This document shows positions 49,678 through 58,780 of a stretch of 64,000 bases of DNA, in pieces (within the stretch, counting starts at the first letter, position 1; each line of letters opens with the position of its first letter). The notes beneath the pieces are model-generated. The model did no database searches. It saw only the letters and a list, made by a program, of their open reading frames with translations, and was not told where the DNA came from. Made by a program: the position numbers and the translations under genes. Source of the DNA: Mycolicibacterium neoaurum (GTDB taxonomy: Bacteria > Actinomycetota > Actinomycetes > Mycobacteriales > Mycobacteriaceae); assembly GCF_036946495.1 (NCBI RefSeq), contig NZ_JAQIIX010000002.1:62001-126000 (forward strand), read 5' to 3'.

Positions 49678-51362
49678 CGCCTCCCGTGCACGTCGCCGCG
49701 CGCCTGTTGCTGTTGCTGGTTCTGCTGTTGTTGCTGCGAGGTCAGTTCGGCGACTTGTTCCGCGCGCGGCACTTTGGCGGATTTGGTCTTGGCGGCCGGG
49801 ACCAGTTCGGCGGCCGCCAACTCGCGATCCGCACCGGAGGTACGCGAGGCCAACACCCAGGTGTCCTTGGAACCACCGCCCTGGCTCGAATTCACCACCA
49901 GCGATCCCTCGGGCAGCGCCACCCGGGTCAGTCCGCCGGGCAGCACCCACACCTCGTCACCGTCGTTGACCGCGAACGGTCGCAGGTCGACGTGCCGGGG
50001 GGCGAGTTTGTCGCCGATCTTGGTCGGCACCGTCGACAACTGCACGACGGGTTGGGCAATCCAGCCGCGCGGGTCGGCGCGGATCTTCTTCGAGATCGTG
50101 GCGAGTTCCTTGGGTGAGGCATCCGGTCCGAACACGATGCCGTACCCACCGGAGCCCTCCACCGGCTTGATCACCAGTTCGTCGACCCGTTCGAGCACCT
50201 CCTCGCGCTCCTCGTCCAGCCAGCAGCGGAAGGTGTCCACATTGGCCAGCAGCGGCTTCTCGCCGAGGTAGTACTCGATGATGGTCGGCACGTAGGTGTA
50301 GACGAGCTTGTCATCGCCCACGCCGTTGCCGACGGCACTGGAGATGACCACGTTGCCTGCGCGCGCGGCGTTCAGCACGCCGGCCACACCGAGCACCGAG
50401 TCCGGTTTGAACTGCATGGGGTCCAGGAAGTCGTCGTCGATACGGCGATAGATGACATCGACCTGCCGCTCACCCTCGGTGGTGCGCATGTAGACGGTGT
50501 TGTCGCGGCAGAACAGGTCACGACCCTCGACCAGCTCGACACCCATCTGACGGGCCAGCAGCGAGTGCTCGAAGTAGGCGGAGTTGTACACCCCGGGGGT
50601 GAGCACGACGACGGTCGGATCGGCCTCGTTGGTGGCCGCCGCCTTACGCAGCGCGCGCAGCAGATGCGACGAGTAGTCGCCGACCGCCCGCACCCGGTGC
50701 GAGGCGAACAGGTTGGGGAACACCCGCGCCATGGTCCGGCGGTTTTCCATCACGTAGGACACCCCCGACGGAGAACGCAGGTTGTCCTCGAGGACGCGGA
50801 AGGTGCCCTGGGCATCGCGGACCAGGTCGATCCCGGCGACATGGATACGCACGCCGTTGGGCGGGACGATGCCGACCGCCTCGCGATGGAAGTGCTCACA
50901 CGAGGTGATCAGCCGCCGCGGGATCACCCCGTCGCGCAGGATCTCCTGCTCGCCGTAGATATCGTCCAGATAGAGCTCCAGCGCCTTGACCCGCTGGGCG
51001 ATGCCCTTTTCCAATCGTGTCCATTCGGCCGCCGAGATGACCCGCGGAACCAGATCCAGCGGGAAGGGCCGCTCCTGTCCGGACAACGAGAAGGTGATGC
51101 CCTGGTCGATGAAGGCACGCCCCAGCGCTTCGGTGCGGGCCTCCAACTCGCCGGCATCCGACGGCGAGAGTTCAGCGAAGATTCCCTTGTAGGGCGGCCG
51201 GACGTTGCCGGAGCCGTCGAACATCTCATCGAAGGCCGCGCCGTAACCGGCGAACTCGGTATAACCGTCGAAGATCCCCACCTGCTGTTTTTTCGATCGC
51301 GAGGTCGAACGTGGCGGGCGTACGGTCTCGTTGGGCAGGGTTCGTAGGCTCACCGTGCACAT
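49674..51362 (-). CDS. Circularly permuted type 2 ATP-grasp protein (Rv2411c-like)
   Basis: This protein of about 562 residues has the permuted ATP-grasp core: P-P-Y-K-G-I-F near the N-terminus, E-D-N-L-R-S-P-S-G, V-I-Y-R-R-I-D-D-D-F-L-D-P and K-P-V-E-G-S-G-G-Y-G. It probably activates a carboxylate with ATP to form an amide or peptide bond. The C-terminus has an unusual Gln run (QQQQQNQQQQQ). The start at ATG 51362 is a choice; GTG 51422 would add 20 residues, and neither has a good Shine-Dalgarno. It is the first gene of a three-gene operon and divergent from rpsT. Confidence 0.88.
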   Translation of the reverse strand: MCTVSLRTLPNETVRPPRSTSRSKKQQVGIFDGYTEFAGYGAAFDEMFDGSGNVRPPYKGIFAELSPSDAGELEARTEALGRAFIDQGITFSLSGQERPFPLDLVPRVISAAEWTRLEKGIAQRVKALELYLDDIYGEQEILRDGVIPRRLITSCEHFHREAVGIVPPNGVRIHVAGIDLVRDAQGTFRVLEDNLRSPSGVSYVMENRRTMARVFPNLFASHRVRAVGDYSSHLLRALRKAAATNEADPTVVVLTPGVYNSAYFEHSLLARQMGVELVEGRDLFCRDNTVYMRTTEGERQVDVIYRRIDDDFLDPMQFKPDSVLGVAGVLNAARAGNVVISSAVGNGVGDDKLVYTYVPTIIEYYLGEKPLLANVDTFRCWLDEEREEVLERVDELVIKPVEGSGGYGIVFGPDASPKELATISKKIRADPRGWIAQPVVQLSTVPTKIGDKLAPRHVDLRPFAVNDGDEVWVLPGGLTRVALPEGSLVVNSSQGGGSKDTWVLASRTSGADRELAAAELVPAAKTKSAKVPRAEQVAELTSQQQQQNQQQQQARGDVHGRR

Positions 51363-51518
51363 GCTGCCGTAAGTCGGCCGTTTCGGCAGGCTGGTCCGGC
51401 TGCTTTTGGGGGATTGGTCCACCCGCTGGTAACCTGAACCACTGCTGCCCAGCCTGCGTTGCTGCGCCGGGCGCCAAATACTTAGTAATCACACCGACGG
51501 TGAGAAGGAACTACACGC

Positions 51519-51779
51519 GTGGCCAACATCAAGTCGCAGGAAAAGCGCATCAAGACCAACGAGCGCCGTCGTCTGCGCAACCAGTCGGTCAAGTCGTCGC
51601 TGCGTACGGCTGTCCGCGGTCTCCGTGAGGCCATCGAGGCCGGCGAGAAGGACAAGGCGGGCGAGCTGCTGGTGTCGACCAACCGTCAGCTGGACAAGGC
51701 AGCCAGCAAGGGTGTCATCCACAAGAACCAGGCCGCCAACAAGAAGTCGGCGCTGACGCTGGCCGTCAACAAGCTCTGA
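51519..51779 (+). CDS. rpsT: 30S ribosomal protein S20
   Basis: This basic helical protein of 86 residues (A-N-I-K-S-Q-E-K-R-I-K-T-N-E-R-R-R) binds 16S rRNA early in 30S assembly. The start is GTG with AAGGA upstream. It stands alone between divergent and convergent genes and has its own terminator. Confidence 0.97.
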   Translation: MANIKSQEKRIKTNERRRLRNQSVKSSLRTAVRGLREAIEAGEKDKAGELLVSTNRQLDKAASKGVIHKNQAANKKSALTLAVNKL

Positions 51780-51790
51780 CAATCTCTGCC

Positions 51791-51830
51791 GACCCGCGCG
51801 TCGATGCTCAGGCGTCACGCGCGGGTTTTT
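51791..51830 (+). terminator. rpsT terminator
   Basis: ACCCGCGCGT (51792-51801) pairs with ACGCGCGGGT (51817-51826), followed by TTTTT. It starts 13 bases after the rpsT stop and is a classical intrinsic terminator. Confidence 0.88.
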
Positions 51831-51847
51831 GCGTGTCCGGGTAGCTG

Positions 51848-52333
51848 CTACCGACCCCGCGCCTGATCACCGCGCAGCGTCATGACGGCGCTGGTCACCG
51901 TCGCCACCCGCTTGCCGTCGACCCTGGCGATATCGCACTGGAAATGGCTGACCGTGCGGCCGGTATGCGTGGCGAATGCGGTGGCGGTCAACCGACCGCT
52001 CCACATCGGACGCAGAAACGTGGCGTGTACGTCGATGCTGGTGAACGACTCACCCGGCGAGATCGTGGTGGATTGCGCTGTCCCGATGGCCGCATCCGCC
52101 AACTCCACCAGGAACCCGCCGTGCACGGTGCCCTGTTGATTGCCGTGCAGCGACGTGTCGGCGTCCACCTCGAGCACCGCGTGTCCGACATCGACGCCGA
52201 CGACCCGGAAACCGAGCAGCTGCGAGATGGCCGTCGGATAGCGCAGATGGGTGCGATCGGTCGGCGCGGCGCTGCCGTCGAGACTCCTGCGCAGATAGTC
52301 GAGGACCGGAAGTTCGCGGACGGGCTCGGACAT
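51848..52333 (-). CDS. PaaI-type hotdog-fold thioesterase
   Basis: The 161-residue hotdog domain has the motif G-T-V-H-G-G-F-L-V-E-L-A-D-A-A near residue 70, typical of PaaI/YbgC-like acyl-CoA thioesterases. Met 52333 (M-S-E-P-V-R-E-L) was chosen over 52378, with GGGAG upstream. The acyl substrate is unknown. It is divergent from the MocR regulator, which may control it. Confidence 0.86.
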   Translation of the reverse strand: MSEPVRELPVLDYLRRSLDGSAAPTDRTHLRYPTAISQLLGFRVVGVDVGHAVLEVDADTSLHGNQQGTVHGGFLVELADAAIGTAQSTTISPGESFTSIDVHATFLRPMWSGRLTATAFATHTGRTVSHFQCDIARVDGKRVATVTSAVMTLRGDQARGR

Positions 52334-52410
52334 GGGCGGCTCCCTACGTAGATGTGAGACGCGCAGAACGCTAACCATCTACATTAGGACAATCCACTCA
52401 ATGTCATAGA

Positions 52411-52416
52411 TACGCT
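52411..52416 (+). promoter_or_regulatory. -10 box for a leaderless mRNA
   Basis: TACGCT lies 6 bases before the GTG at 52423. No Shine-Dalgarno is present. Confidence 0.5.
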
Positions 52417-52422
52417 GGGGAC

Positions 52423-53757
52423 GTGCGGCCGGCCACCTACAAACAGATCGTCGATCGGTACGCCGGTGCGATCCGGCGCGGCGAACTCACCAGCGGCACC
52501 AAACTCCCGGCGCACCGCACCCTCGCCCGCGAGCACGGGATCGCGCTGGCGACCGCGAGCCGGGTCTATGCCGAGCTCACCGCGATGGGCCTGGTCGTCG
52601 GCGAACCGGGACGCGGCACGTTCGTCCGTGATCAAAGCGGTTACGCCGGTATCGACGCCGACCGAAGGCTGCCGTCCGATCGGCTCGCCGACCTGTCGTT
52701 CAACCAACCGCGTGCCGACGCAACGACGACGATGCTTCGCGATGCGCTGCGACACCTGTCCACGTCGGGCAATCTCGAATCGATCCTGTACCAGCAACCG
52801 GCCGGTGGCCGTCGTCACGAACGGGCAGTGGTGGCCACCCACCTCCTCGACCGCGCCATCGACGTCACGCCCGACTCGGTCTTCCTGACCAACGGGGCCC
52901 AGCAGGCACTCGATGTCGCGCTGATCACCACCACCCGCCCTGGCGATGTCATCGCCGCCGACGCGCTGACCTATCCCGGATTGAAACTGCTGGCGGCGGC
53001 GCGCGCACTGGAGATCGTGCCGATCCCCGTCCGTGACGACGGAACGGACCTGGTCGGCTTGGACAGACTGTGCGCCACGCGATCGGTCCGCGCCGCCTAC
53101 CTGATGCCCACGGTGCACAATCCGCTGGGATGGACCCTGGATTCGACGCAACGGGCACACCTTGTCGAGATCGCCCGACGCCACGACACCCTGCTGATCG
53201 AGGATGGCACCTACGCCTTCCTGGACGTCGACGCCCCGGCCGCACTGCAGACCATGGCCCCGGAGCGCACGTTCTACCTGGCCGGCCTGTCCAAGAGTGT
53301 CGCGACAGGGCTGCGCTTCGGATATCTGGTCGCACCGAAGGTCTACGCCGCCGGGGTGACGAGCAGTCTTCGGGCAACCGGGTGGGGTGTTCCCAGCGTG
53401 GTGACGGCACTGGCCACCGGCTGGATCGCCGACGGGACGGTCGCCCGGCTGGAGACGGTTCGTCGAGACGATGCCCGGGCGCGGCAGGATATCGCCCGGA
53501 ACGCGCTGCGCGGCCTCGCCTATCGCGCCAACCCCGCATCGATGTTCGGCTGGCTGGAGTTACCCGGCGAGGTCCGCGCGGACCTCGCCGCCGCCCACCT
53601 CGCCCGGGCAGGAATCCTGGTGTCGACAGCAGACGCGTTCGACACCACCGGCCACTGGCCGCACGCGCTGCGCCTCGCCCTCGCCACCGCGGCCCTCGAC
53701 GACCTCGGTCCGGTGCTCGACACCTTGCGCACAACCGTGCTGTCGGTCCCCTGGTGA
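52423..53757 (+). CDS. MocR/GntR-family regulator with aminotransferase domain
   Basis: The protein has 444 residues. Residues 5-70 form a GntR winged helix (G-T-K-L-P-A-H-R-T-L-A-R-E-H-G). The rest is a type I aminotransferase fold with the PLP Lys in A-G-L-S-K-S-V and N-G-A-Q-Q-A-L-D near residue 165. MocR proteins use PLP to sense amino compounds. The start is GTG, leaderless by its -10 box. The likely target is the divergent thioesterase or itself. Confidence 0.88.
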   Translation: MRPATYKQIVDRYAGAIRRGELTSGTKLPAHRTLAREHGIALATASRVYAELTAMGLVVGEPGRGTFVRDQSGYAGIDADRRLPSDRLADLSFNQPRADATTTMLRDALRHLSTSGNLESILYQQPAGGRRHERAVVATHLLDRAIDVTPDSVFLTNGAQQALDVALITTTRPGDVIAADALTYPGLKLLAAARALEIVPIPVRDDGTDLVGLDRLCATRSVRAAYLMPTVHNPLGWTLDSTQRAHLVEIARRHDTLLIEDGTYAFLDVDAPAALQTMAPERTFYLAGLSKSVATGLRFGYLVAPKVYAAGVTSSLRATGWGVPSVVTALATGWIADGTVARLETVRRDDARARQDIARNALRGLAYRANPASMFGWLELPGEVRADLAAAHLARAGILVSTADAFDTTGHWPHALRLALATAALDDLGPVLDTLRTTVLSVPW

Positions 53758-53776
53758 CCCCGGGGCCCGCCAAGGC

Positions 53777-54733
53777 TCAGCCGTCGGCGGCCAACTCGGC
53801 TACTCTGCGCACGGCCCGCTCCAGAGCGAAATCCGCATCGGCCGCCGCGCCCTTGACATCGGCATTGAGCGCGGCAACGACCCGGATGGCCTCGGCCACC
53901 CGATCCCGCGACCAGCGTCGGGATTGTTTCTGCGCCTTCTGGATACGCCACGGCGGCATGCCCAGTTCACCGGCGAGCCGGTAGGGGTCTCCGGTGATGG
54001 GGCCCACGCGGGCGATGGTGTGCACCGCCTCGGCCAGCGCATCGGCGAGCACGACATGCGGTTCCCCGCTGTGCATCGCCCAGCGCAGCGCCTCGGCGGC
54101 GCCGGGAACGTCACCGGCGACCGCCTTGTCGGCGATCTCGAAGCCCTTCACATCGGCTTTGCCGCTGTGATACTGCCGGACCGCGGCGACATCGACCTGC
54201 CCGTCGGTGTCGGCGACCAGCTGGGAGCAGACCGCGGCCAGTTCGCGGATATCCGAGCCGACGGCATCGAGGATCGCCGTGACGGTGGCGTCATCGACCT
54301 TCATCTTCAGCGTCCGGAACTCACGGCGGACGAAATCGGCACGCTCGGCCGGTTTGGTGATCTTGGCGCACGGATGCACCTCGGCGCCAAGCTTTTTGAG
54401 CTGATCGGCCATCGCCTTGGCCCGACCACCGCCGGAGTGCACGACCACGAGCAGGGTGCCCGGCGGCAGGTCGGCGGCGGAGCTGAGGATCAGCGCCACC
54501 GCATCCTTGCCCGCCTCGGCAGCGGCCTCCAACACCACCACGCGTTCCTCGGCGAACAGCGAGGGACTGAGCAGTTCGGCCAACTCGCTGGTGCTCACCT
54601 CTCCGGCCCGGAGCCGGTCCACCGGGACGTCGACGGTGCCTGCCCGCTTGCGTGCCGCGCGCAGCACTTCGGCAACCGCCCGTTCGACCAGCAGTTCCTC
54701 GTCGCCGAGCACCAGATGCAATCCCTCGGTCAC
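53777..54733 (-). CDS. holA: DNA polymerase III subunit delta
   Basis: This 318-residue clamp-loader subunit opens the beta clamp. It starts T-E-G-L-H-L-V-L-G-D-E-E-L-L-V-E-R-A, the HolA signature, and has an AAA+-like N-terminal part and a helical C-terminal collar domain. The start is GTG. It follows comEC by 12 bases in the comEA-comEC-holA order of mycobacteria. Confidence 0.9.
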   Translation of the reverse strand: MTEGLHLVLGDEELLVERAVAEVLRAARKRAGTVDVPVDRLRAGEVSTSELAELLSPSLFAEERVVVLEAAAEAGKDAVALILSSAADLPPGTLLVVVHSGGGRAKAMADQLKKLGAEVHPCAKITKPAERADFVRREFRTLKMKVDDATVTAILDAVGSDIRELAAVCSQLVADTDGQVDVAAVRQYHSGKADVKGFEIADKAVAGDVPGAAEALRWAMHSGEPHVVLADALAEAVHTIARVGPITGDPYRLAGELGMPPWRIQKAQKQSRRWSRDRVAEAIRVVAALNADVKGAAADADFALERAVRRVAELAADG

Positions 54734-54745
54734 CCCGTGATCGTT

Positions 54746-56260
54746 TCATGCCGAGCCGACGATGCCGGAGACGGTCCACGCCAGCAGGCAGCACAGCCCC
54801 GCGATCGAGAGGCCGCGGCCCCACCGCCACCGCCAGGTCACGATCACCGCGATCGTGGCCGCCGCCACCAGGGCCATGCCGGGCGCACCGGCCGGGACGG
54901 GCACCGTGGCATCGGGCAGTGCGGCGATCCGCTCGGCAACGACGAGCAGCCACCAGAGCTCGGGGCCGGTGAACCGGACCAGCAGCTCTGCCACGGGTGC
55001 GCAGACCGCCGACACTGCGGCGGCCGCGGTCCCGATCAGTGTGATCGGCGGGATGACCGCGCCGACAAGCACATTGGCCACGACCGCGAAGACGCTGACA
55101 TTGCCCGAGATCCCGGCGACGAGCGGGGCGGTGACCGCCTGCGCCGCCGCCGCGATGCAGACCGCATCCGCCATCGGCTTGGGCCAGCCCCAGCCGACCA
55201 ACCGGCGCGACCAGCCGGGGGCGATCACCACCAGCGCGGCCGTCGCCGCCACCGAGAGCGCGAAGCCGATATCGACGGCCAGTTGCGGGGCCACCATCAT
55301 CAACGCGATCACGGCCGAGGACAACACCGGGATCGCCTGCCGCCGGCGGTGCGAGACCACCGCGAACAAGCCGATGCCGCCCATCACCGCGGCACGCAAC
55401 ACGCTGGCCGAGGGTTCCACGACGATGACGAACGCGATGAGCACCACGAGCGCCAGCCCGGCCGCCAGCCGGGGACCCACCAGCGCCGCCGACAGCAGCG
55501 CCGCACCGCACACGATCGTGACGTTCGCGCCGGACACCGCGGTCAGATGGGTGAGACCGGCAACCTTGAACGCCGCGGCCGTGGTGGCTGTGACCGCCGA
55601 GGTATCGCCGAGCACCAGGGCGGGCAGCATCGCAGCCTGGTCGGCGGGCAGTACCCGGCGGGCCACGGCGGAGAACCGATCCCGGACGTGCCCGGCGAGG
55701 CGACGAACCGCGGGCGTCTCCCCCAGGGTGGGGCGACCTGTCGCGGTGAGTACCGCAACGGTCAGGTCGGCGCGCAGCGGGCGTCCGATCCGGGCGGTGA
55801 AGGTGGCGGGGCGACCCACGGCCAGGGCGGCGAATTCTGACACCGGCGCGAACACCACCACCATCCCCGCTGACGGCGTGCCGTCCACCTCGCGCAGGCC
55901 GGCCCGAAACATCATCCGACCGCGCCCCAATGAGCGTGGAGACTCGGTGGCGGCGATCGTCACGACCGACCGGTCCCCGTATCTCTCGGCGATCGGATGG
56001 TGGCGCACCTCGGCACTGCGCAATGCGACCACCACACCGAAAGCGGCACCCATCACCGCGACGGCGGCGACACCGGCCACACCCGCACGAACTGCACCCC
56101 TGCGGGTCAGCACGCCGGTGATGGCACAGGCCACCAGCACCACCGCACACGGCGCCAGTCCTGGCCATACGATTCCCGCGGCCGTCACCGCCCAAGCCGT
56201 CAGCGCCGCGGGGACCAGTCGCACATCGACCGGACGCTCCTGGGCATCCGCCGTGGCCAT
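54746..56260 (-). CDS. comEC: ComEC/Rec2-family channel protein, short form
   Basis: This 504-residue membrane protein has an N-terminal domain with two or three helices, an OB-like segment and the competence domain: T-H-L-T-A-V-S-G-A-N-V-T-I-V and S-A-S-V-L-R-A-A-V-M-G. The C-terminal metallo-beta-lactamase domain of full ComEC is absent, as I recall for other mycobacteria. It would pass single-stranded DNA if functional. The ATG directly abuts the comEA stop. Confidence 0.88.
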   Translation of the reverse strand: MATADAQERPVDVRLVPAALTAWAVTAAGIVWPGLAPCAVVLVACAITGVLTRRGAVRAGVAGVAAVAVMGAAFGVVVALRSAEVRHHPIAERYGDRSVVTIAATESPRSLGRGRMMFRAGLREVDGTPSAGMVVVFAPVSEFAALAVGRPATFTARIGRPLRADLTVAVLTATGRPTLGETPAVRRLAGHVRDRFSAVARRVLPADQAAMLPALVLGDTSAVTATTAAAFKVAGLTHLTAVSGANVTIVCGAALLSAALVGPRLAAGLALVVLIAFVIVVEPSASVLRAAVMGGIGLFAVVSHRRRQAIPVLSSAVIALMMVAPQLAVDIGFALSVAATAALVVIAPGWSRRLVGWGWPKPMADAVCIAAAAQAVTAPLVAGISGNVSVFAVVANVLVGAVIPPITLIGTAAAAVSAVCAPVAELLVRFTGPELWWLLVVAERIAALPDATVPVPAGAPGMALVAAATIAVIVTWRWRWGRGLSIAGLCCLLAWTVSGIVGSA

Positions 56261-57100
56261 TCACGCGACCACCAGATCACGCAGCTTGTCCAGCCGGGCC
56301 GGACCGATCCCGTCCACCTCGCCGAGTTGGTCGACACTGCCGAACGGACCGTTGGCATCTCGCCACGCGATGATCGCAGCGGCGGTCACGGGCCCGACTC
56401 CCGGCAACGCGTCCAGATCCTCGGCGGTCGCGGTGTTCAGGTTCACCTGACCACCGCCCGCCGAACTCCCCGAACCTGTTGTCGCGGCGGTCGACGCCGG
56501 CCCGGGCTGACCAGACGATTCGGCCGCCGCGCGCACCGAGCTACCCATCGGCGACGGTGATCCCGGCGCCGCCGCGAGACCGACGATGATCTGCTCACCG
56601 TCGGCCACCCGTCGGGCCATGTTCAGACCGACCAGATCGGCACCGGCGAGCGCTCCCCCGGCGAGTTCCACCGCATCGGCAACCCTGCCGCCGGCCTCCA
56701 GGGTGACCAGCCCCGGCTTGTTGACCAGGCCAACGACACTGACCACGACCGGCCCCGGGGGCGCGGGCGAGGGTGAACTCGCCGTCGACACCATCTGCAC
56801 CGGCGGCAGATTGGCCGCACTCACCGGGTGATCCGGACTCCGCACGACGGTGAACACCGTCACCAGCACGGCCATGACGCCGACGCCGACAAGCGCCATG
56901 ACCCCGGCCCGTCCCGGATCGGCGCGCAGCGCAGCCATGCGATCGGCGAGGGTTCGCGACGCTGGTCCCTCCGGAAGCCAGCGCGCCAGCGCGGCATCGG
57001 ACTGCTGATCGGCATCCTCGGGATCGACCGCATCGGCGCCGCGATCGTGGCCGGCGCCGATGCGTCGAGAGAGTCGCTGGGCCGGCGATTCGGTGTCCAT
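56261..57100 (-). CDS. comEA: ComEA-family DNA-binding protein
   Basis: The 279-residue protein has one membrane helix near residues 67-88, an SLBB-like region at about 115-165 (V-V-G-L-V-N-K-P-G-L-V-T-L), a low-complexity linker, and a C-terminal helix-hairpin-helix pair (V-N-L-N-T-A-T-A-E-D-L-D-A-L-P-G-V-G) that binds DNA. The start at Met 57100 was chosen over 57136. It is first in the comEA-comEC-holA operon. Confidence 0.9.
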   Translation of the reverse strand: MDTESPAQRLSRRIGAGHDRGADAVDPEDADQQSDAALARWLPEGPASRTLADRMAALRADPGRAGVMALVGVGVMAVLVTVFTVVRSPDHPVSAANLPPVQMVSTASSPSPAPPGPVVVSVVGLVNKPGLVTLEAGGRVADAVELAGGALAGADLVGLNMARRVADGEQIIVGLAAAPGSPSPMGSSVRAAAESSGQPGPASTAATTGSGSSAGGGQVNLNTATAEDLDALPGVGPVTAAAIIAWRDANGPFGSVDQLGEVDGIGPARLDKLRDLVVA

Positions 57101-57207
57101 GCGCCCGACGGTAGGCCGGACCGATGACCGGAACACCCGGTCACGCCGCCGGAGTCAGTGGGCTGTGGATGAAGGCGGCATTGTGGATAACCGGCGAGTG
57201 CCTGCCG

Positions 57208-57609
57208 TCATTGTCCGTGCGAGGCAAGCACCGCGATCTGTGGGTGCTCGGGACCGTCGACAAGCAGATAGGTCACCGCCACGCGGCCCAACTCGGCACC
57301 CTCGACATCACAGCGTACGAATGCCCCGCGGTAGAGGGCCGACGAGGCGTTCAGTTCGGTGACGGCCGCGCTGAGCAGTGTCGTGGACTGATATCGCTGG
57401 GACCGCAGCGCGTCGACCTGGCCTTCCATGACCGCGACCACCTGGTCGATGGTGGTGAGGCTGACCGCACCGGCATCGGTGGTCAGCGTGAGCGGTACCG
57501 CGTAGCAGTCCACCAGCTCGGCCATCGGCTTCGCACCGCGGACGACGGCGGCGAACACGTCCACATAGCGGTCGAACCATGCCTGCACGGTCGTGGAATC
57601 CATTGCCAT
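57208..57609 (-). CDS. NTF2/SnoaL-like small protein
   Basis: The 133-residue cone-shaped-fold candidate starts W-F-D-R-Y-V-D-V-F-A-A-V-V-R-G, like many mycobacterial SnoaL-like proteins. No catalytic residues can be identified. It sits between comEA and an oxidoreductase, at the place where eis lies in M. tuberculosis. Met 57603 is an alternative start. Confidence 0.72.
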   Translation of the reverse strand: MAMDSTTVQAWFDRYVDVFAAVVRGAKPMAELVDCYAVPLTLTTDAGAVSLTTIDQVVAVMEGQVDALRSQRYQSTTLLSAAVTELNASSALYRGAFVRCDVEGAELGRVAVTYLLVDGPEHPQIAVLASHGQ

Positions 57610-57699
57610 AGCGAGAGTTTAGGTTGTGTCCCGACGGGAGTCGCGCCTCGACGGGCATCGAAACCGACGAAACCGGCCCGTCGCTGAACATATCGGCAA

Positions 57700-57705
57700 T
57701 AGTGT
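57700..57705 (+). promoter_or_regulatory. -10 box for a leaderless mRNA
   Basis: TAGTGT lies 7 bases before the oxidoreductase ATG at 57713; no Shine-Dalgarno is present. Confidence 0.5.
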
Positions 57706-57712
57706 TCACTCC

Positions 57713-58780
57713 ATGTCTGACTCAGCGCGTGCGACCGGCGCCCTCCGCGTCATCCAATGGACCACCGGCAACATCGGGCGTCGCTCACTGCACGCCATCA
57801 TCGGGCGCGACGACATGGAACTGGTGGGTGTGTACGCCCACGGTGCCGACAAGGTGGGCGTCGATGCCGCTGAACTCGCCGGCTGGCCGACCCCCTCCGG
57901 CATCAAGGCCACCAATGACATCGGCGAGCTGATCGCCCTGCGGCCTGACGCCTGCTGTTACAACCCGCTGTGGCCCGATATCGACGAATTGGTGGCCCTG
58001 CTCGAGTCGGGCATCAACGTCTGCTCCAGCGCCGGCTGGATCACCGGCGGCAAGCAGACCCCGCACGACCTCGAACGGATCAAAAAGGCCTGCGCCACCG
58101 GCAATTCCACCATCTTCGGCAGCGGCGCGCACCCCGGGATGACCAATATGGTCGGGATGGTGCTCTCCGGCTCCTGCGAACGCGTCGACGAGATCCGGAT
58201 CACCGAATCGGTGGACTGCTCGACCTACGAGTCCGCCGAGACCCAGACCGCGATGGGCTTCTCACAGGATCCCGATACGCCGGGCCTGGCCGAGAGCGTG
58301 CGCCGCGAAAGCGAGGTCTTCGCCGAATCCGCCGCCATGATGGCCGACGCCATCGGTGCGAAGCTGGACCGGATGACCTTCGACGTCACCTTCACCGCCG
58401 CGACCGGCGACTCGGACCTCGGTTTCATGACGATCCCCAAGGGCACCGTCGGCAGCGTCTACGGCTACCACCGAGGTTGGGTCGGTGACCACAACGTGGT
58501 CAGCGTCGGCTTCAACTGGACCATGGGCGACCAGGTCACCCCTCCCAAACCGCTGGAGCACGGCCACGTCATCCAGGTCTTCGGGATGCCCAACATGCGC
58601 ACCGTCCTGCACTGTCTGCCGCCCAAGGACTGGACCGAACCCGGCTTCATGGGGCTCGGGATGATCTACACCGCGCTGCCGGTGACCAACGCGGTGCCCG
58701 CGGTCGTGGCGGCTGCCCCCGGTATCGCCACGCTCAAGGATCTACCCCCGGTGACGGGGCGGTTCAGTCCGCGAGGCTGA
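57713..58780 (+). CDS. NAD(P)-binding oxidoreductase, dihydrodipicolinate-reductase-like
   Basis: The 355-residue protein has an N-terminal Rossmann domain (V-I-Q-W-T-T-G-N-I-G-R-R-S-L) and a C-terminal substrate domain found in a large actinobacterial family often labelled dihydrodipicolinate reductase. It is not DapB: length and C-terminal domain differ. The start at 57713 fits its leaderless -10 box, against a longer frame from 57626. Its 3' end overlaps the convergent degV gene by 17 bases. Substrate unknown. Confidence 0.82.
   Translation: MSDSARATGALRVIQWTTGNIGRRSLHAIIGRDDMELVGVYAHGADKVGVDAAELAGWPTPSGIKATNDIGELIALRPDACCYNPLWPDIDELVALLESGINVCSSAGWITGGKQTPHDLERIKKACATGNSTIFGSGAHPGMTNMVGMVLSGSCERVDEIRITESVDCSTYESAETQTAMGFSQDPDTPGLAESVRRESEVFAESAAMMADAIGAKLDRMTFDVTFTAATGDSDLGFMTIPKGTVGSVYGYHRGWVGDHNVVSVGFNWTMGDQVTPPKPLEHGHVIQVFGMPNMRTVLHCLPPKDWTEPGFMGLGMIYTALPVTNAVPAVVAAAPGIATLKDLPPVTGRFSPRG

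Noticed and set aside
53471..55840. Plus-strand open frame of 789 codons across holA and comEC
   Set aside because: It is the antisense of two well-conserved genes in GC-rich DNA, has low-complexity Arg/Gly/Asp/His composition and no family resemblance.
54746..56260. comEC truncated by mutation
   Set aside because: The missing beta-lactamase domain is, as I recall, normal for mycobacterial ComEC, and the frame is intact and tightly joined to comEA and holA.
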